Source: Desulfobacula sp. (GTDB lineage: Bacteria > Desulfobacterota > Desulfobacteria > Desulfobacterales > Desulfobacteraceae). Taken from it: a DNA stretch of 5,353 nucleotides. The stretch's first letter is position 1. Every line of letters starts with the position of its first letter. The stretch is taken from positions 1 through 5,353 of the forward strand of contig JAOZRF010000226.1 in assembly GCA_029940245.1 (NCBI GenBank), given 5' to 3'. Of the stretch, positions 1 to 5,353 are shown one piece after another. The translations under genes and the position numbers were made by a program. The notes under the pieces were generated by a model. It saw nothing but the letters and a program-made list of their open reading frames with translations, had not been told where the DNA came from and did not search any database.

Positions 1-80
1 TTTGAGCACAGCCAAGAAATGTAAGAACCGTAATCAACAATATCAGGAGGAGGGGGGATTGTCAAATAAACAAAAGGCAT
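1..80 (-). CDS. Possible 5' end of a divergent gene, cut by the window edge
   Basis: Reading leftward from an ATG at 80, the frame stays open to the edge for 26 codons and begins MPFVYLTIPPPPDIVDYG. The third codon positions are rich in T, as expected for a coding frame in AT-rich DNA, and the peptide looks protein-like with hydrophobic and proline-rich stretches. Against it, there is no Shine-Dalgarno sequence before this ATG, and the same bases are open in one plus-strand frame that ends at a TGA at 80-82 (last residues EEGGLSNKQKA). I do not recognise either product. If the minus reading is right, the gene is divergent from the Smr-domain gene and shares a short promoter region with it. 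Confidence 0.27.
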   Translation of the reverse strand, partial: MPFVYLTIPPPPDIVDYGSYISWLCS

Positions 81-95
81 GAAAAACTTGAAAAT

Positions 96-101
96 TATAC
101 T
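96..101 (+). promoter_or_regulatory. Candidate -10 element upstream of the Smr-domain gene
   Basis: TATACT lies 21 bases before the ATG of the Smr-domain gene and matches TATAAT at five of six positions. No convincing -35 hexamer sits 16-18 bases upstream; the best TTG-type hexamer (TTGTCA, 59-64) is much too far away. This is a weak call based on the -10 match and position only. Confidence 0.22.
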
Positions 102-122
102 GGAATGCGATAAATTAAAGCC

Positions 123-746
123 ATGACAGACAAAAAAAAACAGAAAAAAAGCTTAAAACAGCGGAATAAAAATGATCTGCCTGTTTTTGATTCTGATCAG
201 GATTTTTTAAAGGCTTTTACAGGAGAGAATGGAATTAAGCCGGATTCTCTGGAAACTCGTTTTATTGAAACCCCGGAAAAATTTCAGATAAATAAGCATG
301 GCATAGAGGTGATCGATACACTTTCTCAAAACCGGAATAGTACAGAAACCAAAGAGGATTTTTCTGTACTATTGGAGGAATCATTTCAAAAAAGAGAAGA
401 AAAACAGTTAAAGAAGCCGGCACCCATACCCTTAAAAAAAAGATTGAAACGGTATCCACCAGTTGAAGCAGTACTGGATCTTCATGGATACAACACCATC
501 GGCGCCCAGGTGAGAACCCGTTCATTTATCAGCGCTTGCAAACACCAGGGCTTTTTTACAATAAGCATTATTGTGGGCAAAGGACTGCATTCAGACACAG
601 GCCCTGTGCTGCCCGATGTTGTTGAAGATGTTATAAAGGAAATGAAAAAACAGGACCAGGTTCTGTTTTATGAATGGGATAAGAAAAAGAAAACCAGAAG
701 CGGTGCCTTAATCGTATATTTGAAACAATTTGAACAATTTGAATGA
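123..746 (+). CDS. Smr-domain protein (MutS2 C-terminal-like, possible nuclease or nucleic-acid binder)
   Basis: The 207-residue protein has two parts. The first ~110 residues are very polar and Lys-rich, with no recognised domain, and are probably partly disordered. Residues ~115-202 form an Smr domain: LDLHG at 118-122 is the family's signature, IIVGKGLHS at 149-157 is the second conserved loop (usually xxxGKGxHS), and SGALIVYLK at 193-201 is the closing strand. Stand-alone Smr proteins are related to the MutS2 C-terminus; some members nick DNA or cleave RNA at stalled ribosomes, but the substrate cannot be told from sequence. The start at 123 has no strong ribosome-binding site; it overlaps, as ATGA, the stop of a 15-codon frame starting at 79. 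The protein ends with a tandem 9-base repeat (726-734 and 735-743) giving QFEQFE. The gene converges on mltG with adjacent stop codons. Domain assignment is firm; cellular role is open. Confidence 0.87.
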   Translation: MTDKKKQKKSLKQRNKNDLPVFDSDQDFLKAFTGENGIKPDSLETRFIETPEKFQINKHGIEVIDTLSQNRNSTETKEDFSVLLEESFQKREEKQLKKPAPIPLKKRLKRYPPVEAVLDLHGYNTIGAQVRTRSFISACKHQGFFTISIIVGKGLHSDTGPVLPDVVEDVIKEMKKQDQVLFYEWDKKKKTRSGALIVYLKQFEQFE

Positions 747-1769
747 TTATTTTTTTTTGAGTTGATATTGCTTAACAGCACGATTATGCTCCTGGACAGT
801 TTTTGAAAATTGATGGGTGGTATCTTTTTTAGAAACAAAAAAAAGATATTCAGTATGGGCAGGATTAAGGGCTGCCTGCAATGACAAGGCCCCTGGATTT
901 GCAATGGGTCCCAGGGGAAGACCTTTGATTTGATAGGTATTGTAAGGGGTTACCATGTTAAGGTGTTTTCTTTTAATATTGCCGTCAAAATTTTTAATGC
1001 CGTAAATAACAGTGGGATCACTTTCCAGGCGCATGTTTTTTTTCAGGCGGTTATAAAACACAGAAGAGATCAATGGCCTTTCCCGGGCATCTCCTGTCTC
1101 TTTTTCAATAATGGATGCAAGGGTCACAATTTCATGGACTGAAAAGCCCATTGTTTTTGCCTGTTTCTGCCATTTTTTAGTAAAAACAGCATTAAAATGC
1201 ACCACCATGGTATTGATTACAGTCTGACAGGATGTATGCTTCGGGAAAAAATAAGTATCTGGAAAAAGATAGCCTTCCAGGCTTGTTGCCTTGATCCCCA
1301 GGGAAAGAATAAAGGTTTTATCATGGCAAAGAGCTATAAACCTGTCTTTACTACAGAAACCTGCCATTTTAACCACACTTGCAATCTCTTTTATATTCAT
1401 CCCTTCAGGAATGGTTATTCTGTATAATTTTACCTTCCCTTTTACAAGAACCTCAAGAATTTGTTCCGGGGAATTAGAAGCCGACAGACTATATTCTCCT
1501 GCCTGAAGTTTTTTTTCAGCCTTTGTATATTTAACAAATAATTTAAAATAGGTTTTATTTGATATGATGGATTCAGTTTCAAGATTTTTTGCAATAACAG
1601 CAAGACTTTGGCCCTGCTCAATTAAAAATACTTTTTCAGCAGCAGTTGGATTGAAAGGCGTTTTAATAAAAGATGATATTTCCTGAAAAAATAAAAACCC
1701 ACTGCCGGCCAGAAAGATAACAAGGGTGAAAAAAGAAATGAATAAAATTTTAAATTTGTTTTTTACCAT
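747..1769 (-). CDS. mltG: Endolytic murein transglycosylase MltG (YceG family)
   Basis: MltG is an inner-membrane lytic transglycosylase that cuts nascent glycan strands and is thought to set their length. The 340-residue protein fits the family's usual ~330-350. Visible features in order: a short basic N-terminus and one membrane anchor at ~8-29; a LysM-like region at ~45-110; then the YceG catalytic domain with LEGYLFPDTY at 164-173, ASIIEKET at 218-225 holding the expected catalytic Glu222, the VFYNRL segment at 237-242, LESDPTVIYG at 248-257, and the GLPLGPIANPG stretch at 283-293. All family hallmarks are present, so it should be active. The ATG at 1769 directly precedes the basic anchor; the Shine-Dalgarno is weak. 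The gene starts only 19 bases after the rnf terminator hairpin, so it probably has its own promoter: TTGTTA (1811-1806) and TATTAT (1790-1785) with a short 15-base spacer is a weak candidate. It faces the Smr-domain gene. Confidence 0.95.
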   Translation of the reverse strand: MVKNKFKILFISFFTLVIFLAGSGFLFFQEISSFIKTPFNPTAAEKVFLIEQGQSLAVIAKNLETESIISNKTYFKLFVKYTKAEKKLQAGEYSLSASNSPEQILEVLVKGKVKLYRITIPEGMNIKEIASVVKMAGFCSKDRFIALCHDKTFILSLGIKATSLEGYLFPDTYFFPKHTSCQTVINTMVVHFNAVFTKKWQKQAKTMGFSVHEIVTLASIIEKETGDARERPLISSVFYNRLKKNMRLESDPTVIYGIKNFDGNIKRKHLNMVTPYNTYQIKGLPLGPIANPGALSLQAALNPAHTEYLFFVSKKDTTHQFSKTVQEHNRAVKQYQLKKK

Positions 1770-1788
1770 AAGTGTGCTTTATAAATAA

Positions 1789-1824
1789 TAAAAGGGTATC
1801 GAATTTAACAATGATACCCTTTTA
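1789..1824 (-). terminator. Rho-independent terminator of the rnf operon
   Basis: A perfect 12-bp inverted repeat (TAAAAGGGTATC at 1789-1800 with GATACCCTTTTA at 1813-1824) encloses a 12-base loop, 25 bases after the rnfB stop. On the minus strand the stem is followed by a U-rich run (TTATTTAT after the TTTTA of the stem), as expected for intrinsic termination of a transcript coming from rnfB. The stem is AT-rich (4 G-C pairs), so termination may be partial, and readthrough would enter mltG. Confidence 0.72.
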
Positions 1825-1849
1825 CTATTATGATGGTCTTATTACGATA

Positions 1850-3946
1850 TTAACGTCGGTTTGCTTTTGCCATTGGAAAATCAGTGTCCGGGTTATAGCA
1901 TATCCTGCAGCAATTCAGGCATCTTTGTGATTCTTTTTGAGCAGCATCTTCCGGCAGAACAAGATCAACTTCAATCATGGAATCAAGCCTTTGAGAAACA
2001 GGAATCTCCGGCATTTTAGCCCGGGCTGATTTCTGGATACCGGGAACTTTTGTAAAAATGGATTCCGGAATTCTTTTTTTCTGTAAGGAATTTTTTACCG
2101 GTTCAACAGGTTCTCCTTTAAGGAAAAGGTCAATGGACCGGGCAGCCCTCCGCCCGCTGCCAATGGCATCAACAACAAGGGCCGGGCCCGTGGCGGAATC
2201 TCCAGCTGTAAAAATATAGGGTATGGAAGCCTGCAAAGTTGCCGGGTCATTATCAATGGTATTCCACCGGGTGAGTTCTAACTGTGTCATTCTTTGATGG
2301 GGGTCCTGTTCTTTAAAGGAAGGATCCGGGGATTGTCCAATGGCAGAGATAACCATATCCACAGAAAGAAGTGTCTCAGAGCCTTCAACAGGTTCGGGAC
2401 GTCGTCTGCCGCTGGCATCGGGTTCTCCCAGTTCCATTTTAAGGTATTCAAGCTGGGTGACCTTGCCGGTGTCATTGCTGATGATTTTTGTAGGGGCTGC
2501 CAGGAAAACAAATTCAATGCCTTCCTCTTCTGATGCAACAATCTCAACTTCATTGGCCGGCATTTCTTTTCTGGTTCTTCTGTAAACCATGTAAACTGTA
2601 TCCAGCCCTGATCTTAAAAGGGTTCTTGCACAGTCCACGGCAGTATTCCCTCCGCCAACAACGGCAGCGGTTTTACCAAGCTTTATTTTTTCACCTCTGG
2701 ACATTCTCTGTAGAAAGTCAATTCCGGTAAAACTGCCATCCAGATCTTCTCCTTTGATCCCAAGTGAATAATCTTTCCATGCACCCACACCCAGGAATAC
2801 GGCCTCATACCCCGAGGCCATTAAAGATCCAAGCCCGAAATCAGCACCGAATTTGACATGGCAGAAAGATTTGATACCAAGATCAAGGATTCCCTGAATT
2901 TCCCAGTCAAGCACTTTTTTGGGAAGCCGGTATTCAGGGATACCGTATCTGAGCATACCGCCAAGTTTTGGCATGGCATCAAAGATATCCACCTTGTGAC
3001 CGATTCTGCGTAAAAAGAACGCACAGGATAATCCAGCAGGCCCGCCACCGATTACTGCCACTTTTTTACCACTGTCCGGAGCACATTTGATGGGGATCCT
3101 GGAACCTGAATTCATTTCAAAGTCTGAAGCAAATCGTTTGAGCTGGTTGATGGAAACCGGTTCATCTTCAATTCCCCTTCTACATTCATCCTCGCAGGGG
3201 TGGGGGCAGACTCTGCCACAGGCAAGGGGCAATGGATTTCTCATGCGGATGGTCTTAACAGCCTCTTTATATTTGCCTTCCTTTATTTGATTAATATATT
3301 TTGGAATATTGATTTCAGCAGGACAGGTCTGGGCACAGGGAGCCAGGGCATCCTGTGTCTGGTTAAATTTCATGAGTTGTTCAGAAAGGGTTGTTACCTT
3401 TATAATATCTTTTGGGCAGGCCTGCTGGCAGGCACCGCAGCCCACACATTTGTCATCATCCACAACAGGATAGCCATTTTGGCCAATTTTAATCGCATTA
3501 AATTGACACGCTTTTACACAATCACCCAGACCGATACATCCAACAGAGCAAACCCTTCTGCCGCCATATACGGAGGACATGGCTTTGCACGAGGAGATTC
3601 CCATATAGTGGTATTTATCATCCGCGCGAAATCCGCCCTCACAATAATTATAAGATAGCCGGCTTTCAGCACTGCCTGCATCCACACCCATTATCCTGGC
3701 AACTTCTTCCACACCCTCTTTGCCCGAAATAACACATACTGAAGGCTTTGCACTGCCATTTACAACGGCTTCAGCAGCAGCAGAACATCCTGCATATCCA
3801 CAACCTCCACAATTTGCACCGGCAAGGTTGTTTTCCACCTGGGCAATTCTCGGGTCTTCATATACATAAAAAATTTTGGAGGAAAGGCTAAGAACAATAC
3901 CACAAACAGCACCGATGCCTAGCATAAACAATAAAGCTGAGATCAT
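1850..3946 (-). CDS. rnfB: RnfB fused to a GltD/NfnB-type FAD and NAD(P)H oxidoreductase
   Basis: RnfB carries electrons from ferredoxin into the membrane Rnf complex. Residues 1-25 are a membrane anchor. C46, C49, C54 and C71 form the RnfB N-terminal cluster domain; C133, C137, C143, C147 and C167, C170, C173, C177 supply two ferredoxin-type [4Fe-4S] sites. Usual RnfB ends near here or adds more ferredoxin repeats (about 190-330 residues). This one continues after a linker of only ~20 residues into a whole GltD-like module: C204, C208, C243, C247, C251, C255 (two-cluster domain); FAD motif GGGPAG at 300-305 and GGMLRYGIPEYRLPK at 329-343; nucleotide motif GGGNTA at 431-436; YRRTRKEMPA at 455-464, whose arginines in relatives contact the NADPH 2'-phosphate; AGD at 581-583. 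The tail has C676, C679, C680, C683. A good Shine-Dalgarno (AAGGTGA) precedes the ATG. It is the last gene of the operon. The domain calls are firm; NADPH use and coupling are inferred. Confidence 0.93.
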   Translation of the reverse strand: MISALLFMLGIGAVCGIVLSLSSKIFYVYEDPRIAQVENNLAGANCGGCGYAGCSAAAEAVVNGSAKPSVCVISGKEGVEEVARIMGVDAGSAESRLSYNYCEGGFRADDKYHYMGISSCKAMSSVYGGRRVCSVGCIGLGDCVKACQFNAIKIGQNGYPVVDDDKCVGCGACQQACPKDIIKVTTLSEQLMKFNQTQDALAPCAQTCPAEINIPKYINQIKEGKYKEAVKTIRMRNPLPLACGRVCPHPCEDECRRGIEDEPVSINQLKRFASDFEMNSGSRIPIKCAPDSGKKVAVIGGGPAGLSCAFFLRRIGHKVDIFDAMPKLGGMLRYGIPEYRLPKKVLDWEIQGILDLGIKSFCHVKFGADFGLGSLMASGYEAVFLGVGAWKDYSLGIKGEDLDGSFTGIDFLQRMSRGEKIKLGKTAAVVGGGNTAVDCARTLLRSGLDTVYMVYRRTRKEMPANEVEIVASEEEGIEFVFLAAPTKIISNDTGKVTQLEYLKMELGEPDASGRRRPEPVEGSETLLSVDMVISAIGQSPDPSFKEQDPHQRMTQLELTRWNTIDNDPATLQASIPYIFTAGDSATGPALVVDAIGSGRRAARSIDLFLKGEPVEPVKNSLQKKRIPESIFTKVPGIQKSARAKMPEIPVSQRLDSMIEVDLVLPEDAAQKESQRCLNCCRICYNPDTDFPMAKANRR

Positions 3947-3950
3947 AATT

Positions 3951-3957
3951 TCACCTT
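3951..3957 (-). promoter_or_regulatory. rnfB ribosome-binding site
   Basis: AAGGTGA on the minus strand lies four bases before the rnfB ATG and fixes this start, which also begins the hydrophobic anchor typical of RnfB. The intercistronic hairpin ends about ten bases upstream of it, so the site itself stays outside the stem. Confidence 0.7.
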
Positions 3958-3967
3958 ATATTCTTTA

Positions 3968-4000
3968 ATATCCCCTGGTTGTAAAAGCCTGGGGAGATAT
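3968..4000. other. Hairpin in the rnfA-rnfB gap
   Basis: ATATCCCC (3968-3975) pairs with GGGG (3991-3994) and ATAT (3997-4000), with a two-base bulge; an inner GG/CC pair set (3977-3978 with 3988-3989) follows a T-T mismatch. In the sense (minus) transcript no U-run follows, so it is unlikely to stop rnf transcription and could instead protect or mark a processing site between rnfA and rnfB. On the plus strand it is followed by CCTTTTTTT (4002-4010), the form of an intrinsic terminator facing antisense transcription. Confidence 0.5.
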
Positions 4001-4008
4001 ACCTTTTT

Positions 4009-4584
4009 TTAAACCATTCCCTTAAATGACATAAATGTCATTGCAATCATTCCAGCAGTAATAAGTCCGATGGATGTATCCTGCAATGGTTTGGGAACTC
4101 TTGCAAGCAGTATTCTTTCCCTTATTCCGGCAAATAAAATTAATGCCAGTGCAAAGCCGGCAGCATAGGCAAAGGAAGTGACAAGGGCTTCAATAAATGT
4201 ATATTCTTCTTTGATGTTAATCAGACAGACACCCATGACAGCGCAATTGGTTGTGATAAGTGGCAGAAAAATGCCAAGGCCTGCATAGAGGGCAGGAATA
4301 CTTTTCTTAAGAAACATTTCTACAAATTGAACCAGGGATGCGATTACAAGAATAAATGATACTGTCTGCAGATAGACGACATCCAAAGCTTTTAACAGGT
4401 ATTCATTGACAATCCATGTTAAAGATCCGGCCATTACCAATACAAAAATAACAGCCATCCCCATGCCCACGGCGGTTTCCATTTTTTTGGAAGTCCCGAG
4501 AAACGGGCAGTTGCCAAGGTATTGGGCAAGGAGAATATTGTTGATAAAAATACAGCTGATTGCCAGGACAAATAGATCACCCAT
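4009..4584 (-). CDS. rnfA: Rnf complex membrane subunit RnfA
   Basis: RnfA is an integral membrane subunit of the Rnf complex and a paralogue of RnfE; together they form the membrane core through which electrons pass. The 191-residue protein is close to the usual ~190. It is hydrophobic with about six membrane segments (roughly 5-22, 38-60, 68-90, 97-119, 130-153, 170-189). The family signatures are present: NNILLAQYLGNCPFLG at 15-30 and TTNCAVMG at 111-118. C26 and C114 are the conserved cysteines that, with their RnfE counterparts, bind an intramembrane [2Fe-2S] cluster in studied Rnf/Nqr complexes. It starts 15 bases after the rnfE stop and has a strong AAGGAG Shine-Dalgarno in that gap (4593-4598), so translation is likely tightly linked to rnfE. 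A 62-base gap with a hairpin separates it from rnfB. Confidence 0.97.
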   Translation of the reverse strand: MGDLFVLAISCIFINNILLAQYLGNCPFLGTSKKMETAVGMGMAVIFVLVMAGSLTWIVNEYLLKALDVVYLQTVSFILVIASLVQFVEMFLKKSIPALYAGLGIFLPLITTNCAVMGVCLINIKEEYTFIEALVTSFAYAAGFALALILFAGIRERILLARVPKPLQDTSIGLITAGMIAMTFMSFKGMV

Positions 4585-4592
4585 GTTCTTCT

Positions 4593-4598
4593 CTCCTT
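4593..4598 (-). promoter_or_regulatory. rnfA ribosome-binding site
   Basis: AAGGAG on the minus strand sits eight bases before the rnfA ATG, inside the 15-base gap after the rnfE stop. It supports the chosen start of rnfA. Confidence 0.75.
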
Positions 4599-4599
4599 T

Positions 4600-5208
4600 T
4601 TATTTTTTCCCGATAAGATTCATCATGCAGAGCATCAGTCCAAGACCGATAAAAGCGCCGGGTGCTTCAATCATGAATTTGAACGGCATAAAGTTGGCGC
4701 CCATTTCAAAAATGGGAGTACCCCCCCAGATGGTCAGGGTTCCATTTCCCAGAATCTCTCTGACAGTACCCAGTGAAGCAAGTGCAAGCGTAAATCCGAT
4801 ACCCATTCCCAGTCCGTCTGCAACGGAAAGAATCGGTGTGTTTTTACCGGCAAAGGCTTCTGCTCTTCCAAGCACGATACAGTTTACAACGATAAGGGGA
4901 ATGAAAATACCCAGTTTCAGGAACAATTCATATGTATACGCCTGCATCAAAAGCTCCACAATAGTCACAAAAGTGGCAATAATGACTACGAAACAGGCAA
5001 TTCTGACTTTTGACGGAATCACATTTCTGAGAAGAGAAATTAAAAGATTGGAGAAAACCAGAACAAAGGTGGTCGCAATTCCCATCCCGATTCCGTTTTC
5101 AACGGATTTTGTTACAGCAAGGGTTGGGCAAAGTCCCAAAACAAGCCTGAAAGGAGGTATCTCAGCCCAGAGTCCTTTTGTAAATTCTTTTGCTATGGAT
5201 TGTGCCAT
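4600..5208 (-). CDS. rnfE: Rnf complex membrane subunit RnfE
   Basis: RnfE is the second paralogous membrane-core subunit and pairs with RnfA in opposite topology. The 202-residue length is typical. Family signatures: GLWAEIPPF at 12-20, LGLCPTLAVT at 24-33, and VVNCIVLGRAEAFA at 107-120. C27 and C110 are the conserved cysteines expected to share the intramembrane [2Fe-2S] cluster with RnfA C26 and C114. About six hydrophobic segments are visible (roughly 20-33, 38-60, 68-90, 97-118, 128-150, 176-198). The start at 5208 is supported by an AGGAGA Shine-Dalgarno nine bases upstream. The gene follows rnfG after a 35-base gap that holds an AT-rich palindrome. RnfE and NqrD are close relatives; the neighbouring RnfB and the absence of NqrF-like sequence point to Rnf rather than Nqr. 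Confidence 0.96.
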   Translation of the reverse strand: MAQSIAKEFTKGLWAEIPPFRLVLGLCPTLAVTKSVENGIGMGIATTFVLVFSNLLISLLRNVIPSKVRIACFVVIIATFVTIVELLMQAYTYELFLKLGIFIPLIVVNCIVLGRAEAFAGKNTPILSVADGLGMGIGFTLALASLGTVREILGNGTLTIWGGTPIFEMGANFMPFKFMIEAPGAFIGLGLMLCMMNLIGKK

Positions 5209-5217
5209 AATGTATGT

Positions 5218-5223
5218 TCTCCT
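5218..5223 (-). promoter_or_regulatory. rnfE ribosome-binding site
   Basis: AGGAGA on the minus strand lies nine bases before the rnfE ATG and supports that start. Its first base is also the last base of the AT palindrome at 5223-5240, so a stem there could affect access to the site. Confidence 0.72.
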
Positions 5224-5240
5224 AAATATTTAAATATTTA
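5223..5240. repeat. 18-bp AT-only perfect palindrome between rnfG and rnfE
   Basis: TAAATATTTAAATATTTA reads identically on both strands and also contains two overlapping copies of TAAATATTTA. It fills most of the rnfG-rnfE gap and abuts the rnfE ribosome-binding site. With no G-C pairs any RNA stem would be weak; a protein-binding site or chance AT richness are alternatives. Confidence 0.6.
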
Positions 5241-5243
5241 GCC

Positions 5244-5353
5244 CTATTTTATTTGTTTTAATATTTCAGGTTTAAGTGATTGATACAGTTTTTTTGCCTG
5301 GGCTGCTGCAACACAAACTGCCTTCGAGGTAACGGTTGCACCAGACATGGCGA
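5244..5353 (-). CDS. rnfG: Rnf complex FMN-binding subunit RnfG, C-terminal end only
   Basis: The last 36 codons of a gene run in from the right edge and end at a TAG at 5246-5244. The visible peptide starts AMSGATVTSKAV and ends EILKQIK. SGATVTS is the flavinylation motif of RnfG/NqrC-type subunits: the threonine encoded at 5334-5336 is where ApbE attaches FMN through a phosphoester bond. RnfG is anchored in the membrane with the flavin domain outside the cytoplasm and passes electrons between the RnfA/E core and RnfD. Its position before rnfE fits the common rnfCDGEAB order. The N-terminal anchor and most of the domain lie outside the window. RnfD also carries a covalent FMN with a similar motif, but its motif is not near the C-terminus, so RnfG is the better call. 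Confidence 0.9.
   Translation of the reverse strand, partial: AMSGATVTSKAVCVAAAQAKKLYQSLKPEILKQIK

Noticed and set aside
44..58. A GGAGGAGGGGGG purine run as a strong ribosome-binding site on the plus strand
   Set aside because: The nearest usable start after it (TTG at 59) is too close and opens only seven codons before TGA; the next ATG at 79 is too far away.
1785..1811. TTGTTA / TATTAT pair as the mltG promoter
   Set aside because: The spacer is only 15 bases, it overlaps the terminator stem, and AT-rich DNA gives such matches often. It is mentioned under mltG but not called.
2375..2410. A REP-like repeat inside rnfB, suggested by the RRPEPVEGS peptide and a CTTCAACAGGTTCGGGAC sequence
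   Set aside because: GEPDASGRRRP-x-PVEGS is a normal conserved stretch of GltD-type proteins at this point, so family sequence explains it without an inserted repeat.
3200..3658. A 152-codon open frame on the plus strand inside rnfB
   Set aside because: It is antisense to the Cys-rich and flavoprotein region of rnfB, lacks a ribosome-binding site and resembles no family.
1850..3946. Possibility that the RnfB-GltD fusion is a frameshift or assembly artefact
   Set aside because: The reading frame is continuous, both halves are complete with intact motifs, the linker is short, and no internal ribosome-binding site with a start is evident at the junction; an artefact is not excluded but not indicated.
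4406..5233. A 275-codon open frame on the plus strand opposite rnfA and rnfE
   Set aside because: It lies antisense to two firmly identified Rnf genes, spans their gap, and its product is a low-complexity Pro/Ile/Ser-rich mirror of membrane-protein codons.

Overview
The window is an AT-rich bacterial chromosomal segment. It carries the 3' half of an Rnf (ion-translocating ferredoxin:NAD+ oxidoreductase) operon on the minus strand, then two unrelated housekeeping-type genes, mltG (minus) and an Smr-domain gene (plus). The Rnf gene order, the RnfB sequence and the overall composition suggest an anaerobic Desulfobacterota-like organism, for example a relative of Desulfobacter or Desulfobacula. 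That assignment is inference from protein character; there is no rRNA or other marker here.

Right part (about 1850-5353, minus strand, read right to left): the C-terminal end of rnfG with its covalent-FMN motif, complete rnfE, complete rnfA, and an unusually long rnfB. This matches the end of the common rnfCDGEAB order. rnfE, rnfA and rnfB each have a clear Shine-Dalgarno sequence. The rnfA-rnfB gap holds a hairpin, and a second hairpin with a U-rich tail follows rnfB and probably ends the operon.

The notable gene is rnfB (698 codons against roughly 190-330 for usual RnfB). Its first ~185 residues are a normal RnfB: membrane anchor, CxxCxxxxC cluster domain and two ferredoxin-type clusters. 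In the same frame follows a complete GltD/NfnB-type flavoprotein module: a two-cluster Cys domain, an FAD-binding GGGPAG, an NAD(P)H-binding GGGNTA with a YRRTRKEMPA motif, and AGD near the end. A Cys-rich tail (CLNCCRIC) closes the protein. The simplest reading is an Rnf complex with a built-in NAD(P)H-ferredoxin type redox module, so that the NADPH pool may feed or draw from the membrane Rnf relay.

Left part: mltG (lytic transglycosylase that terminates peptidoglycan strands) begins just past the rnf terminator and converges on an Smr-domain gene; the two stop codons abut with no base between them. The first 122 bases hold no complete gene. An open frame on the minus strand runs off the left edge and may be the start of a divergent gene, but a plus-strand reading is also open.
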